Origin: an uncultured Lachnospiraceae bacterium
Lineage (GTDB): Bacteria; Bacillota; Clostridia; Lachnospirales; Lachnospiraceae
Direction of reading: 5' to 3'
Length of the DNA: 64,000 nt
Assembly (NCBI GenBank): GCA_910587635.1
Contig: CAJUNB010000003.1
Coordinates: forward strand, 62,001 to 126,000
The number at the start of each line of letters is the position of its first letter. The stretch's first letter is position 1. This document shows, in pieces, positions 23,097 to 31,237 of this stretch. A program made the translations under genes and the position numbers. The notes under the pieces were generated by a model that worked only from the letters and a program-made list of their open reading frames with translations, was not told where the DNA came from and did no database searches.

Positions 23097-23506
23097 CCCT
23101 CCTTATATAAGACAATCAGAATACCTCCTGCAATGGGACCTGCCATGGCAATTTTGCCACCTGATACTTTCTTCTCACTGAAAAGTAAAAAAGTAATGGG
23201 AATAAGAGATAGGTATAGACTCCATAGAAATGATAAGAGAGCAAGCTGCCATGACAGAAACACAGCCGTCACACCGAATACTTTAATATCGCCTGCGCCC
23301 AGAACATGAAATAAATATAATGGAAATAAAAGAACGATAGTAAGACCTGCATGAAAAAAGGAATATAAGATACCATGATATCCTGTACATCTGATTTGGT
23401 AAATAACTGCACTGATCAGTGCTGTAAAAATAAGCAGATTTGAAATCTTTTTTGTATGATAGTCTTCCCAGACGGCAAGACTCAAGAATAATAAAAGACT
23501 TACAAT
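23087..23506 (-). CDS. A24 prepilin peptidase at head of Tad operon, possible ATT start
   Basis: About 139 residues if it starts at ATT 23506 (132 from the TTG at 23485). Catalytic Asp residues lie in WEDYHTKKI and GAGDIKVFG. With the TTG start, the first transmembrane helix would be cut away; codons upstream read VSLLLFL and restore it. No ATG, GTG or TTG lies in this extension before an in-frame TAG, while GGAGG (23514-23518) is seven bases before the ATT and 28 before the TTG. AUU starts are rare but known (infC). It cleaves Flp/TadE prepilins at the membrane. Confidence 0.8.
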   Translation of the reverse strand: MVSLLLFLSLAVWEDYHTKKISNLLIFTALISAVIYQIRCTGYHGILYSFFHAGLTIVLLFPLYLFHVLGAGDIKVFGVTAVFLSWQLALLSFLWSLYLSLIPITFLLFSEKKVSGGKIAMAGPIAGGILIVLYKEGCI

Positions 23507-23547
23507 GCCTGCACCTCCTTCCTAAAGTCGGTGTGATTGTAAGTCGA

Positions 23548-23576
23548 ATTATAGACGTCTGATGTAACTTTGTCTA
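23548..23576 (-). promoter_or_regulatory. Sigma-A promoter of the Tad operon
   Basis: On the minus strand: -35 TAGACA (23571-23576), 17-base spacer, -10 TATAAT (23548-23553). The transcript would start near 23541, about 35 bases before the peptidase start. All Tad genes lie downstream, but the element now separates the second half. Confidence 0.72.
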
Positions 23577-23587
23577 TTGGTAAACAT

Positions 23588-23860
23588 TTACAAAATTTTC
23601 AGGAAATTAATTCCATAAAGCAACGCGACCCCAGGTAATCCAAGGATTCCTGATGTCAAAGCAGTCCACGGATTAATTCCGACAGAAACAGCATAATTTT
23701 GCGCTGCCAACATTTCATTCACAAAAAATATGGAAATGACTCCTACAATCGTACGCAGCAGAAAATTTAATACAAATTCTGCCCGTCTCCGCAATGAAAT
23801 GATACAAAGAACTACAACAAACGTAATGATAATAACTGATGCACCTGTAAAATAATTCAT
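23588..23860 (-). CDS. bofA: BofA-like pro-sigma-K processing inhibitor
   Basis: 90 residues with three hydrophobic segments and the family pattern NPWTALTSGILGLPGVALLYG near the C-terminus (about residues 63-84). In Bacillus subtilis BofA holds the SpoIVFB protease inactive in the forespore outer membrane until signalled. Its presence supports a sporulating host. Divergent from yaaL, 138 bases away; its usual Firmicute neighbours (recR, yaaL) are partly kept. Confidence 0.88.
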   Translation of the reverse strand: MNYFTGASVIIITFVVVLCIISLRRRAEFVLNFLLRTIVGVISIFFVNEMLAAQNYAVSVGINPWTALTSGILGLPGVALLYGINFLKIL

Positions 23861-23998
23861 GTTTCAAACCTTCCTGACTGCTTATCTATATTATTTTATT
23901 CCCGGAAGTTTTCAACTATTACATGAATAAATTACCAGTATAGGACCATACTCTATAGTAGGATGCTTAAAATTTATAACAGGAAAGGCGGATCATTT

Positions 23999-24307
23999 AT
24001 GAAATCTTTCTTCAGCAAAAGCCCTTACGTTGATAAAGAAGATAACAGTATTTTAAACGACATAGCAAAAACCCGTTACGCTCTGGAAACGGCATACGCC
24101 GGTTTTGAAAACGCAACGGATCCTGATTTAATTGACTGTTATATCTATGAAGTCAATGCTGTACAAAAGCGCTATAAATATTTGCTCCAGGAAGCAGCGA
24201 AAATGAACATCGCCAGCGAAACACCAAAGTCGGATGATCTATATGAGAAATCCTCGATTCCCCTGATGCGCCAGACTTTCCGTGAGTTCCCCTTTTCCGT
24301 AGGTTAA
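23999..24307 (+). CDS. YaaL/DUF2508 family protein
   Basis: 102 residues from the ATG at 23999, which has GGAAAGGCGG upstream; the frame opens earlier at 23963. It has the DUF2508 signature: IAKTRYALETAYAGFENATDPDLIDCYIYEVNAVQKRYKYLL (about residues 18-60), a helical hairpin. Its function is unknown; in Bacillus it lies between recR and bofA. The last 23 codons (24239-24307) are read antisense to fliS, so the two genes share 69 bases convergently. Confidence 0.8.
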   Translation: MKSFFSKSPYVDKEDNSILNDIAKTRYALETAYAGFENATDPDLIDCYIYEVNAVQKRYKYLLQEAAKMNIASETPKSDDLYEKSSIPLMRQTFREFPFSVG

Positions 24308-24706
24308 GCCTGCGTACACTGCCTGGGTATTTTCCATAACCGGACCGGAAGTATCTGCCTTGCCTACTTCCCGATAGGCTTCCATCAGCTCTGTCATAAT
24401 TTTTTTACAGATTTTCAATGATTCCACATCCCCGCGCACATCTGCTCCTGCCATTTCTTTATTTACATAGACATAGAGCCGGAGCAGATAATAGGACAAT
24501 TCATAATTGAAATCCAGAGACTGCATAAATTCACTGATGCAGCCTCTTGCATTCTTAATGGCTCCCCGCATTTTCTGTCTGTCATCTTTGCTATGAATGG
24601 CCTCATCCAGATAGACAAGATACATTTCATACAGGATTACAGTCATTTCACTTTTATTGGCCTGACTGATTCGTAATGTAAAATTCTTTCTCATTTCATC
24701 TGTCAT
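24239..24706 (-). CDS. fliS: Flagellin chaperone FliS
   Basis: 155 residues, a four-helix bundle type protein with SEMTVILYEMYLVYLDEAI (about 19-37) and LDFNYELSYYLLRLYVYVNKEM (about 64-85), matching the FliS pattern in which helices bind the flagellin C-terminus in the cytoplasm and stop early polymerisation. It lies 10 bases after the flagellin gene on the same strand. It is longer than usual (about 125-130) because of a C-terminal tail that overlaps yaaL on the other strand. Confidence 0.82.
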   Translation of the reverse strand: MTDEMRKNFTLRISQANKSEMTVILYEMYLVYLDEAIHSKDDRQKMRGAIKNARGCISEFMQSLDFNYELSYYLLRLYVYVNKEMAGADVRGDVESLKICKKIMTELMEAYREVGKADTSGPVMENTQAVYAGLTYGKGELTESLAHQGNRGFLI

Positions 24707-24716
24707 ATGTTACCTC

Positions 24717-26057
24717 TTATTGTAACAGCTGTAAAATCTGAGACGGTCTCTGATTTGCCTGCGCCAGCATGGAAGTCCCTGCCTGGCTCAGAATCTGATC
24801 TTTCGTATATTCCGTCATCTCTTCCGCCATATCTGTATCCATGATCCTGGAATAAGCCCCTGTCATATTCTCTTCTGTAATCTCAAGGCTGGAAATCGTA
24901 TGTTCCAGTCGGTTCTGATAAGCACCAAGGCGGGAACGAACAGAAGAAAGATTGGTAATAGCGCTTGCCACTGTATCAATGGACGCTGTAGCATCTTCCT
25001 TTGTAGATACATTCACCTTTTCTACACCAAATAGTGTCTTAGGTGAAACGGTAGGAATACGGATGTCCAATACCTGTCCTTCGTTGGCTCCGATCTGTGT
25101 GGTCATAGCGCCGATTCCTGTCAAATCCACATTGAAAACAACTGTCATCGGTCCTGTCGCAGGTCCCGGCAAATTCCCTGCTCCCTGGTCTGCGATTGTT
25201 TTCAAATCGATATCCAATGTGAGAGAAAAACTGTTATTTGCCGTTATCGTAGCAGTATATTTGTCTTCCCCTACCAATACCTCTTTTTTTGTTTTTACAC
25301 TCTCACCATCTTTATTTTCATAGACTTCATACTCATATTTGACTTCCTGATTCTTAATAGAACAGCTCTGATTGTCTACTTCCTGCAGTTCCACATCTTT
25401 TCCATGTAACTGTGTTGTCCCTGTAGGACTAATCTTCGCAGAATCTACACAGTATTTCCCGGTTCCCACAAGATTCCCCGCATCATCTTTTTCCATGATT
25501 TCTTTGATTTCCACCGTAACCTCATAGATGCCCGCCTTTGCTCCATCCGAATAGGACTCCACTTTGATGGCAGACAGATTGGCATCCGGCATACCGGGCA
25601 CTGTATTTTGAGAAACTTCCACATATCCTTTTAAATCAAAAGTACCATCCAGTAATGTACTGCCATTGAATTCTGTCGTTCTGGTAATCCGTTCGATTTC
25701 TTCGGTAAGAGCGTCCACCTCTTCCTGGATACTGGCCCGTTCGCTCTCCGACAGTGTACCGTTAGCAGATTTCACAGTTAACTGATTCATTCTCTGGAGC
25801 ATGTTGTGGATCTCTGTCATGGCACCTTCTGCTGTCTCAATAACAGAAACACCGTCACTGGCATTCTGAGACGCTTTGGACAGTCCCCGGATCTGTGCAT
25901 GCATCTTTTTAGCGATGGCAATGCCGGAAGGGCTGTCTTTTGCATGATTGATCTTAAAACCAGAAGACAGCCTCTCTATGGAGGATGACAGACTGTTTTC
26001 TGTTTTTGATAAATTATCCATGGATATGATTGCTGACATATTAAAATTTATTTTCAT
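24717..26057 (-). CDS. Flagellin
   Basis: 446 residues from the ATG at 26057; the frame runs back to 26126 inside the upstream gene. The N-terminal D0/D1 domain (MKINFNMSAI, LSSSIERLSSGFKINHAKDSPSGIAIA, then the QNASDGVSVIETAEGAMTE block, residues about 1-150) and the C-terminal D1/D0 (NRLEHTISSLEITEENMTGAYSRIMDTDMAEEM to the end) are complete. The central part (about 170-370) is a variable D2/D3 domain with no recognised fold. It is exported by the flagellar type III system and assembled at the filament tip. FliS follows and a FliK-like gene precedes it. Confidence 0.95.
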   Translation of the reverse strand: MKINFNMSAIISMDNLSKTENSLSSSIERLSSGFKINHAKDSPSGIAIAKKMHAQIRGLSKASQNASDGVSVIETAEGAMTEIHNMLQRMNQLTVKSANGTLSESERASIQEEVDALTEEIERITRTTEFNGSTLLDGTFDLKGYVEVSQNTVPGMPDANLSAIKVESYSDGAKAGIYEVTVEIKEIMEKDDAGNLVGTGKYCVDSAKISPTGTTQLHGKDVELQEVDNQSCSIKNQEVKYEYEVYENKDGESVKTKKEVLVGEDKYTATITANNSFSLTLDIDLKTIADQGAGNLPGPATGPMTVVFNVDLTGIGAMTTQIGANEGQVLDIRIPTVSPKTLFGVEKVNVSTKEDATASIDTVASAITNLSSVRSRLGAYQNRLEHTISSLEITEENMTGAYSRIMDTDMAEEMTEYTKDQILSQAGTSMLAQANQRPSQILQLLQ

Positions 26058-26061
26058 TGTA

Positions 26062-29000
26062 TTAACCCCTTTCTGCCTCTCTGTGGACTGTGACGATGAC
26101 TGCCTTCGCCACTCTGTAAAGTTCATTTGTTGAAACCTGCTTTTGTTCTTCTTCTTTTATCGGAGAGAAGTCAGTGTGCAGCCCCTTGCGGAATCCTATA
26201 TTCATCTGCTCGGTCCGGAACTCCATGCGGGACAACTCTTTTTCCACTTCTTCTTTGATTGCCTGTAACTTTTCCTGGCTGCCTTCCTGAGAACCGATGA
26301 AAAATCCTTTTATATTTTTCCCATCTACCTGAAGCTTTATGGACAGTTCTCCATATCCCTCCAACTCCATGGAAGCCTCCACACTTCCTCTGTCCTCATG
26401 AGAATGAACAATCTGCACATGTAACGCCATGACCGAATCTTTTGTAATAATGGGAATATCATACCGCTCTCTGTCCGCCAGCTTTGCAGTAAAAGAAATC
26501 TGTTTATAAATAAGCCCCAGTTCTTTTACATTCATAGAGCTTACTTCTGTAGATTCATAGATGGCTCTGTCCAGTATTTCCGTTTCTGTTTTTGTCAGCG
26601 ACCGATAAGCCTGTATCGCCTCTTCTTTACTGTCAAAGTGTTCTTCCAAACTGGAAATTTCTCTTTCCAGCGCATTTTCTTCCCCTTCTGTCTGACGCTC
26701 TGCCTCTTCCTTTATTTTTGCAAAGGCTTTGGCGCTGTCTTTTCCATATTCGCTGGCTGCCTGCATATTTTCAAATGTTACCGGTTCTTCCAGCATTGTC
26801 AGCAACGCCCTGGCATTATCATTTTCTGTGGGTATCTGTCGGCATCTGGCTATCTGCTCTTTTTTATAGGCCTCTTCCAGCTGCTCATCACTCTCTGTCT
26901 GACGCAGCATTTCCGCAAAAGCTTCCAAATCCATGGAGGAATCCGGGGCAATCTGTACAATCTTATCACCTTCCAGATTATCATATACTTCATGACTCAA
27001 TCTTACAAAGTACCCGGCTTCTCCATTCTTCTCCCGGAATGCTGTCTCTATCTGCTCATCAATAGAAGTGCTTTTTTCCTTCACTTCCTGCAATGTTCCC
27101 AGACCATCGTCCACTACCGTATCCATCCCTCTGGCCCGGGAAGTACGAACTGCCGTCAGCAAATTTCTAAAGGAAAGCTCTGCCCCCTGATGAACCAGGC
27201 TTCCAATCACTGCGCCGTCGGACTTTTCTACTTGACGGAGTAGTCTGTAAATACCGATATAAGATTCTTTTTCTTCTTTTGTTATTTCTTTTTTCTGTTC
27301 CAGTTTATATAAAAATTTACTGTATTTTTCCTGCTCTTCTTCCGGCTCCTGCTGTCTTTCGCTCAGATAATCGTCCAGCTCAGCTACTGTCATGGTCAAC
27401 GGATTTTTTCCTTCCCGGATCATCTGAAGAGTAGCTGCAGGACTCAGTTTTTTTACCGTATTTTTCAGCGCCTGATCTGCCTCTTTTACAATTTCTATGT
27501 TTTCTTCCGTAATTTCCAGACTGTTATAGCCCAATATCCGCACAGCCCTTTTATTTGCCTCTGTCGCTTCCAGATCTATCTCTTCCAGCAGTGCTTCTGC
27601 ATTTCGAAAGGCTTTTGCCAGAGAATCCCCCATATCGCTGCGGGGCATTGTCTGAAATGTTTCATACCTTTCATTTGCCCTTTCATAGGCTCCGGCCAGC
27701 ACTTTTCCGGCTTCTTTCACATGGTGCAGCGTAAATGCTTCTTCCAGGAAACACACTCTTCCTACGACAGCTGCCGGCATCTGTGGAATACCGGAAACGA
27801 TTTCTCTCGTTTCCTCATACAGTTGTGCCCTGTTGCCGCTTGCTTCTACCGCTTCTCCGCCAAATAAAATTTCGTTTTGGTGTTGTTCTACACTTTTCAG
27901 TGCTTCGATCACTTCTTCCAGCGGACTTGTTTCAATGGCATAGCCACTTTTTAAAAGTTCTCTGTTTGCGCTGATCGTCATCTGCAGACGGATCTCTTCC
28001 AACATCCTTCGGGCCGCTGCATTTTCCTCTGTCACATTTTGATAGCCGTTATCTATCAATTTTTGCGCTGCATCAAGATGATGTAATGTCAGGCTTTTTC
28101 CCTGCTCTGCCGTCAGGTCTGCCGCCGCATCCGTAATTTGCTGCACGTTATTCCAGAGATCTATCGCCTGCTCCCAAAGAGACTTTGCCCCTGTCAGGTC
28201 TGCTTCTCTGGGACTTCTGCCGTCTGAAACGGCAGTTGCCATCGCCTGCAATAATTCCTGTTGTCCAGCAGGAATAGAAATTTTCTGCAATCCCATGTAC
28301 GAGGTCAAGGTTTCCTTTGTCAACGGAATACCGGCCTCCACGAGCCACCTGGCTGACTCTTCCGCCTGGGGCACATCCTCCAGCCCTGCCTCCTCTATAA
28401 TACTATCAATCTGGGACTGTAAACTCTCCCAGTTTATCTGATCTGCTTTTCTTGTCAAATAGCCATTTTCATCCTGATAATAGCCTCTTCCCTGCCTGCT
28501 GCCATTTTGCAGACTGCTGTACTGCGCCATATACAAATCCTGAAGTACCGGTTCTTTCTCATGCAGAACCATATACTTCATCGTATCTTCTTCCGGTTCT
28601 TTCAACGCTTTCGCTTCTTCCAGTGCCTGCATGGCTTCTTTTGCAGTCTCTTCTGTCAGCGGAACACTTTCCTTGGAAAAAGTTTCTGCCATCTCCTCTG
28701 CCAATGCAGAATTTCCCGTGATTTCCGTCAAAGTATCCATATCCAGTGTATCCGTATACCCGGCAACAGACACACCTGCCTGAAGCAGCGATGCTTTTAT
28801 TTTATCGATGATCGTAACGGCTTTTTCCACTTCTGTACTGCCTGGCTGATATCCATCCTCCTGAAGTTTGGCAAAATCCCCGTCAGACATACAATTAGAC
28901 ATAACCGCCATATAATCGTGGGCAAGGGCTACATTTTGCCCTCCCGCTTCCTGCATAACTTCCTCCATCGTCTTTCCCTGACTTTTGTAGATTTCGTTAT

Positions 29001-29133
29001 CCATAACTGTGCCGGAAATGTCTAATGCGTATCCGCTCTCCGTTCCAATCCTCTGTACGGAGGCTTCTTTATATGCCGTTTTCTGTCTTTCCACATTTTG
29101 ATTTGTATCTGTCCTTTGAAAAGTAATTTTCAT
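26062..29133 (-). CDS. Very long FliK-like (DUF6240-type) flagellar protein
   Basis: 1023 residues, almost entirely charged helical sequence. Many similar blocks of about 80 residues (for example ITEENIEIVKEADQALK, VTEENAAARRMLEE, LTEETAKEAMQALEE) give it a repeat character. Residues about 900-975 resemble the C-terminal domain of FliK hook-length control proteins (ASMELEGYGELSIKLQVDGKNIKGFFIGS). It is much longer than typical FliK (about 400-600). It begins 180 bases after the glgB terminator and ends four bases before the flagellin gene, so they may be co-transcribed. The DUF6240 label is recalled, not searched; a hook or secretion-switch role is inferred. Confidence 0.6.
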   Translation of the reverse strand: MKITFQRTDTNQNVERQKTAYKEASVQRIGTESGYALDISGTVMDNEIYKSQGKTMEEVMQEAGGQNVALAHDYMAVMSNCMSDGDFAKLQEDGYQPGSTEVEKAVTIIDKIKASLLQAGVSVAGYTDTLDMDTLTEITGNSALAEEMAETFSKESVPLTEETAKEAMQALEEAKALKEPEEDTMKYMVLHEKEPVLQDLYMAQYSSLQNGSRQGRGYYQDENGYLTRKADQINWESLQSQIDSIIEEAGLEDVPQAEESARWLVEAGIPLTKETLTSYMGLQKISIPAGQQELLQAMATAVSDGRSPREADLTGAKSLWEQAIDLWNNVQQITDAAADLTAEQGKSLTLHHLDAAQKLIDNGYQNVTEENAAARRMLEEIRLQMTISANRELLKSGYAIETSPLEEVIEALKSVEQHQNEILFGGEAVEASGNRAQLYEETREIVSGIPQMPAAVVGRVCFLEEAFTLHHVKEAGKVLAGAYERANERYETFQTMPRSDMGDSLAKAFRNAEALLEEIDLEATEANKRAVRILGYNSLEITEENIEIVKEADQALKNTVKKLSPAATLQMIREGKNPLTMTVAELDDYLSERQQEPEEEQEKYSKFLYKLEQKKEITKEEKESYIGIYRLLRQVEKSDGAVIGSLVHQGAELSFRNLLTAVRTSRARGMDTVVDDGLGTLQEVKEKSTSIDEQIETAFREKNGEAGYFVRLSHEVYDNLEGDKIVQIAPDSSMDLEAFAEMLRQTESDEQLEEAYKKEQIARCRQIPTENDNARALLTMLEEPVTFENMQAASEYGKDSAKAFAKIKEEAERQTEGEENALEREISSLEEHFDSKEEAIQAYRSLTKTETEILDRAIYESTEVSSMNVKELGLIYKQISFTAKLADRERYDIPIITKDSVMALHVQIVHSHEDRGSVEASMELEGYGELSIKLQVDGKNIKGFFIGSQEGSQEKLQAIKEEVEKELSRMEFRTEQMNIGFRKGLHTDFSPIKEEEQKQVSTNELYRVAKAVIVTVHREAERG

Positions 29134-29176
29134 ATAATCTCCTATACGATATGAGCGAGCTGTGCATCCTTTTTTT

Positions 29177-29213
29177 ATTCAACAGGGAATTGTTCTGTAA
29201 TTCCCTGTTGAAT
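29177..29213. repeat. Perfect 14-base hairpin between glgB and flagellar gene
   Basis: ATTCAACAGGGAAT (29177-29190) and its complement (29200-29213), nine-base loop. T7 precedes and A6 follows on the plus strand, so neither strand has a T run after the stem, and it is not a standard terminator. Possibly a regulator or RNA-stability element at the 5' end of the flagellar transcript. Confidence 0.6.
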
Positions 29214-29247
29214 AAAAAAGGTGAATGAAATTATACATTCACCTTTT
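29211..29247 (-). terminator. Rho-independent terminator of glgB
   Basis: On the minus strand AAAAGGTGAATG pairs with CATTCACCTTTT and a six-base T run follows. The arms also serve as a terminator on the plus strand, with a weaker T run. Confidence 0.82.
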
Positions 29248-29318
29248 ATTTCGGCTCACTACTCTTTTTTCTTAACCTTACTTTTCTTTATATGACATAA
29301 ACCGATTTCCAAAGAGCC

Positions 29319-31223
29319 CTAGAAAAGGAATACCGCACTGGAAAAAGGCAGTAAATCAAAGCTGATAGAATAATCCCGACCATCACAGGGAATCTTTTCC
29401 GCCATAACAGATGCCTGAATTTCCCTCCCCTCGCCTCCGAATCTTTTATCGTCACTGTTCAAAAGCAGCTTATATTTCTTTTTATTGGGAACTCCTACCC
29501 GGTAGTCCGGTCTCTCTATCGGTGTCATATTCATAACAAACAGCAGCCGATGCTTACTGGACGGACACTTCCGAATAAAAGCATAGGTACTCTCTTCCGC
29601 ATCATCTGCCTTGACCCACTCAAAACCATCCCAGCTGTTGTCCACCTCATACATACACGGATATTTTCGATAGATTTTCAAAAGCTCCGCCACATAATTC
29701 TGCATTCCCTGATTCAGTTCTTCCTCCAGCAGGAACCAATCCAGTTCTCGTTCTTCACTCCACTCCCGTTCCTGTCCGAACTCCTGTCCCATAAAGAGAA
29801 GTTTTTTCCCTTCATGTCCAAACATAAACGTATATCCGGTCCGCAAATTTGCATATTTGTCTATATGATAGCCCGGCATTTTATTCAACATAGAACATTT
29901 CAAATGCACTACTTCATCATGAGAGAGAGGCAAAATATAATTTTCACTGTCATTATAGCTCATGGCAAAAGTCATAGCATAATGATTTCCTTTTCGGAAC
30001 AGCGGGTCCAGCTTCATATATTCACAAAAATCATGCATCCAGCCCATATTCCACTTAAAACTGAAGAACAGGCCATCTTCTTCTATTGGTCCTGTTACTT
30101 TCGGCCAGGCAGTAGATTCTTCTGCAATCGTCATGACACCTGGAAAAGCACCGTGAATCACCGAATTCATATGTTTAAAAAATTCTATTGCTTCCAGATT
30201 TTTATTGTCGCCATACTTATTTGCCACCCACTGTCCATCCTGCTTCCCATAATCCAAATAGAGCATGGATGCCACCGCATCTACCCGCAATCCGTCTATA
30301 TGGAACTCTTTAATCCAAAATAAAGCGTTTGCTATGAGGAAATTGACAACTTCTGTCTTACTGTAATTAAATATTTTTGTTCCCCAGTCAGGATGTTCTC
30401 CAATGCGAGGATCAGGATGTTCAAACAGCGGTGTACCATCGAATTCTGCCAACCCATGAGCATCTTTAGGAAAATGAGCCGGTACCCAGTCCAAAATAAC
30501 ACCAATCTTGTTTTTGTGCAGTGTATTGACAAGATACATAAAATCCTGTGGACTGCCATATCTGGATGTAGGGGCATAATAACCCGTCACCTGATATCCC
30601 CAGGAACCGTCGAATGGATGTTCTGCAATCCCTATCAATTCTACATGAGTATATTTTAATTTTTTCAAATATTTCACAAGAGCACTGGCAAATTCCCTGT
30701 AATTATAATATCCTTCGTCATCTCTGCCTGTATGCCGCATCCAGGAACCGATATGACATTCATAAATAGCAATCGGTTCTTTATTCATATCTTTTTTGGC
30801 CCGTGCCTGCATCCATTCTCCGTCTGTCCATTTCAAATGGGAAATATCCGTGATAATAGATGCTGTATTCGGACGCTTCTGTGCATAATTGGCGAAGGGA
30901 TCCGCCTTATACAGCTTCCTGCCATCACTGGCTGTAATGAGAAACTTATACATTTCTCCCTCTTTGATACCGGGAACAAACAACGCATAAATTCCTATAG
31001 GACCTATTTTTTTCATTTCATGAACTTCTTCATCCCAGTCATTGAAACTGCCGATTACATTGACTTTTTCTGCATTTGGAGCCCATACTGCAAAGAACAC
31101 TCCTTTTTTTCCATTTTCAACGGACAGATGTGCTCCCAGCTTTTTATAGATATCATAATGAGTTCCTTTTGCAAATAAATACTGGTCTGCTTCCGAAATA
31201 AAAACTGTCTCCCGCTCCGTCAT
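29319..31223 (-). CDS. glgB: 1,4-alpha-glucan branching enzyme GlgB
   Basis: 634 residues. An N-terminal CBM48 domain (about 20-125) is followed by the GH13 barrel. Conserved regions appear: VILDWVPAHFPKD, DGLRVDAVASMLYLDYG with the nucleophile Asp, TIAEESTAWP with the acid/base Glu, and LSHDEVVH. The C-terminal all-beta domain completes it. It cuts alpha-1,4-glucan and re-attaches the piece by an alpha-1,6 bond, for glycogen synthesis. No other glg gene is adjacent. Start at an ATG with GGAGGG upstream; it lies 14 bases after the TPR/AAA gene in the same direction, so it may be co-transcribed. Confidence 0.95.
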   Translation of the reverse strand: MTERETVFISEADQYLFAKGTHYDIYKKLGAHLSVENGKKGVFFAVWAPNAEKVNVIGSFNDWDEEVHEMKKIGPIGIYALFVPGIKEGEMYKFLITASDGRKLYKADPFANYAQKRPNTASIITDISHLKWTDGEWMQARAKKDMNKEPIAIYECHIGSWMRHTGRDDEGYYNYREFASALVKYLKKLKYTHVELIGIAEHPFDGSWGYQVTGYYAPTSRYGSPQDFMYLVNTLHKNKIGVILDWVPAHFPKDAHGLAEFDGTPLFEHPDPRIGEHPDWGTKIFNYSKTEVVNFLIANALFWIKEFHIDGLRVDAVASMLYLDYGKQDGQWVANKYGDNKNLEAIEFFKHMNSVIHGAFPGVMTIAEESTAWPKVTGPIEEDGLFFSFKWNMGWMHDFCEYMKLDPLFRKGNHYAMTFAMSYNDSENYILPLSHDEVVHLKCSMLNKMPGYHIDKYANLRTGYTFMFGHEGKKLLFMGQEFGQEREWSEERELDWFLLEEELNQGMQNYVAELLKIYRKYPCMYEVDNSWDGFEWVKADDAEESTYAFIRKCPSSKHRLLFVMNMTPIERPDYRVGVPNKKKYKLLLNSDDKRFGGEGREIQASVMAEKIPCDGRDYSISFDLLPFSSAVFLF

Positions 31224-31237
31224 AAGTACCCTCCTTT

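Noticed and set aside
26592..29025. Several plus-strand frames of 80-200 codons opposite the FliK-like gene
   Set aside because: They are antisense shadows of a long, Glu/Lys-rich gene; they are rich in Phe/Leu/Cys and lack ribosome sites.
29177..29213. Bidirectional terminator between glgB and the flagellar gene
   Set aside because: T residues come before and A residues after the stem on both strands, the opposite of a terminator. The second hairpin (29211-29247) is the terminator.
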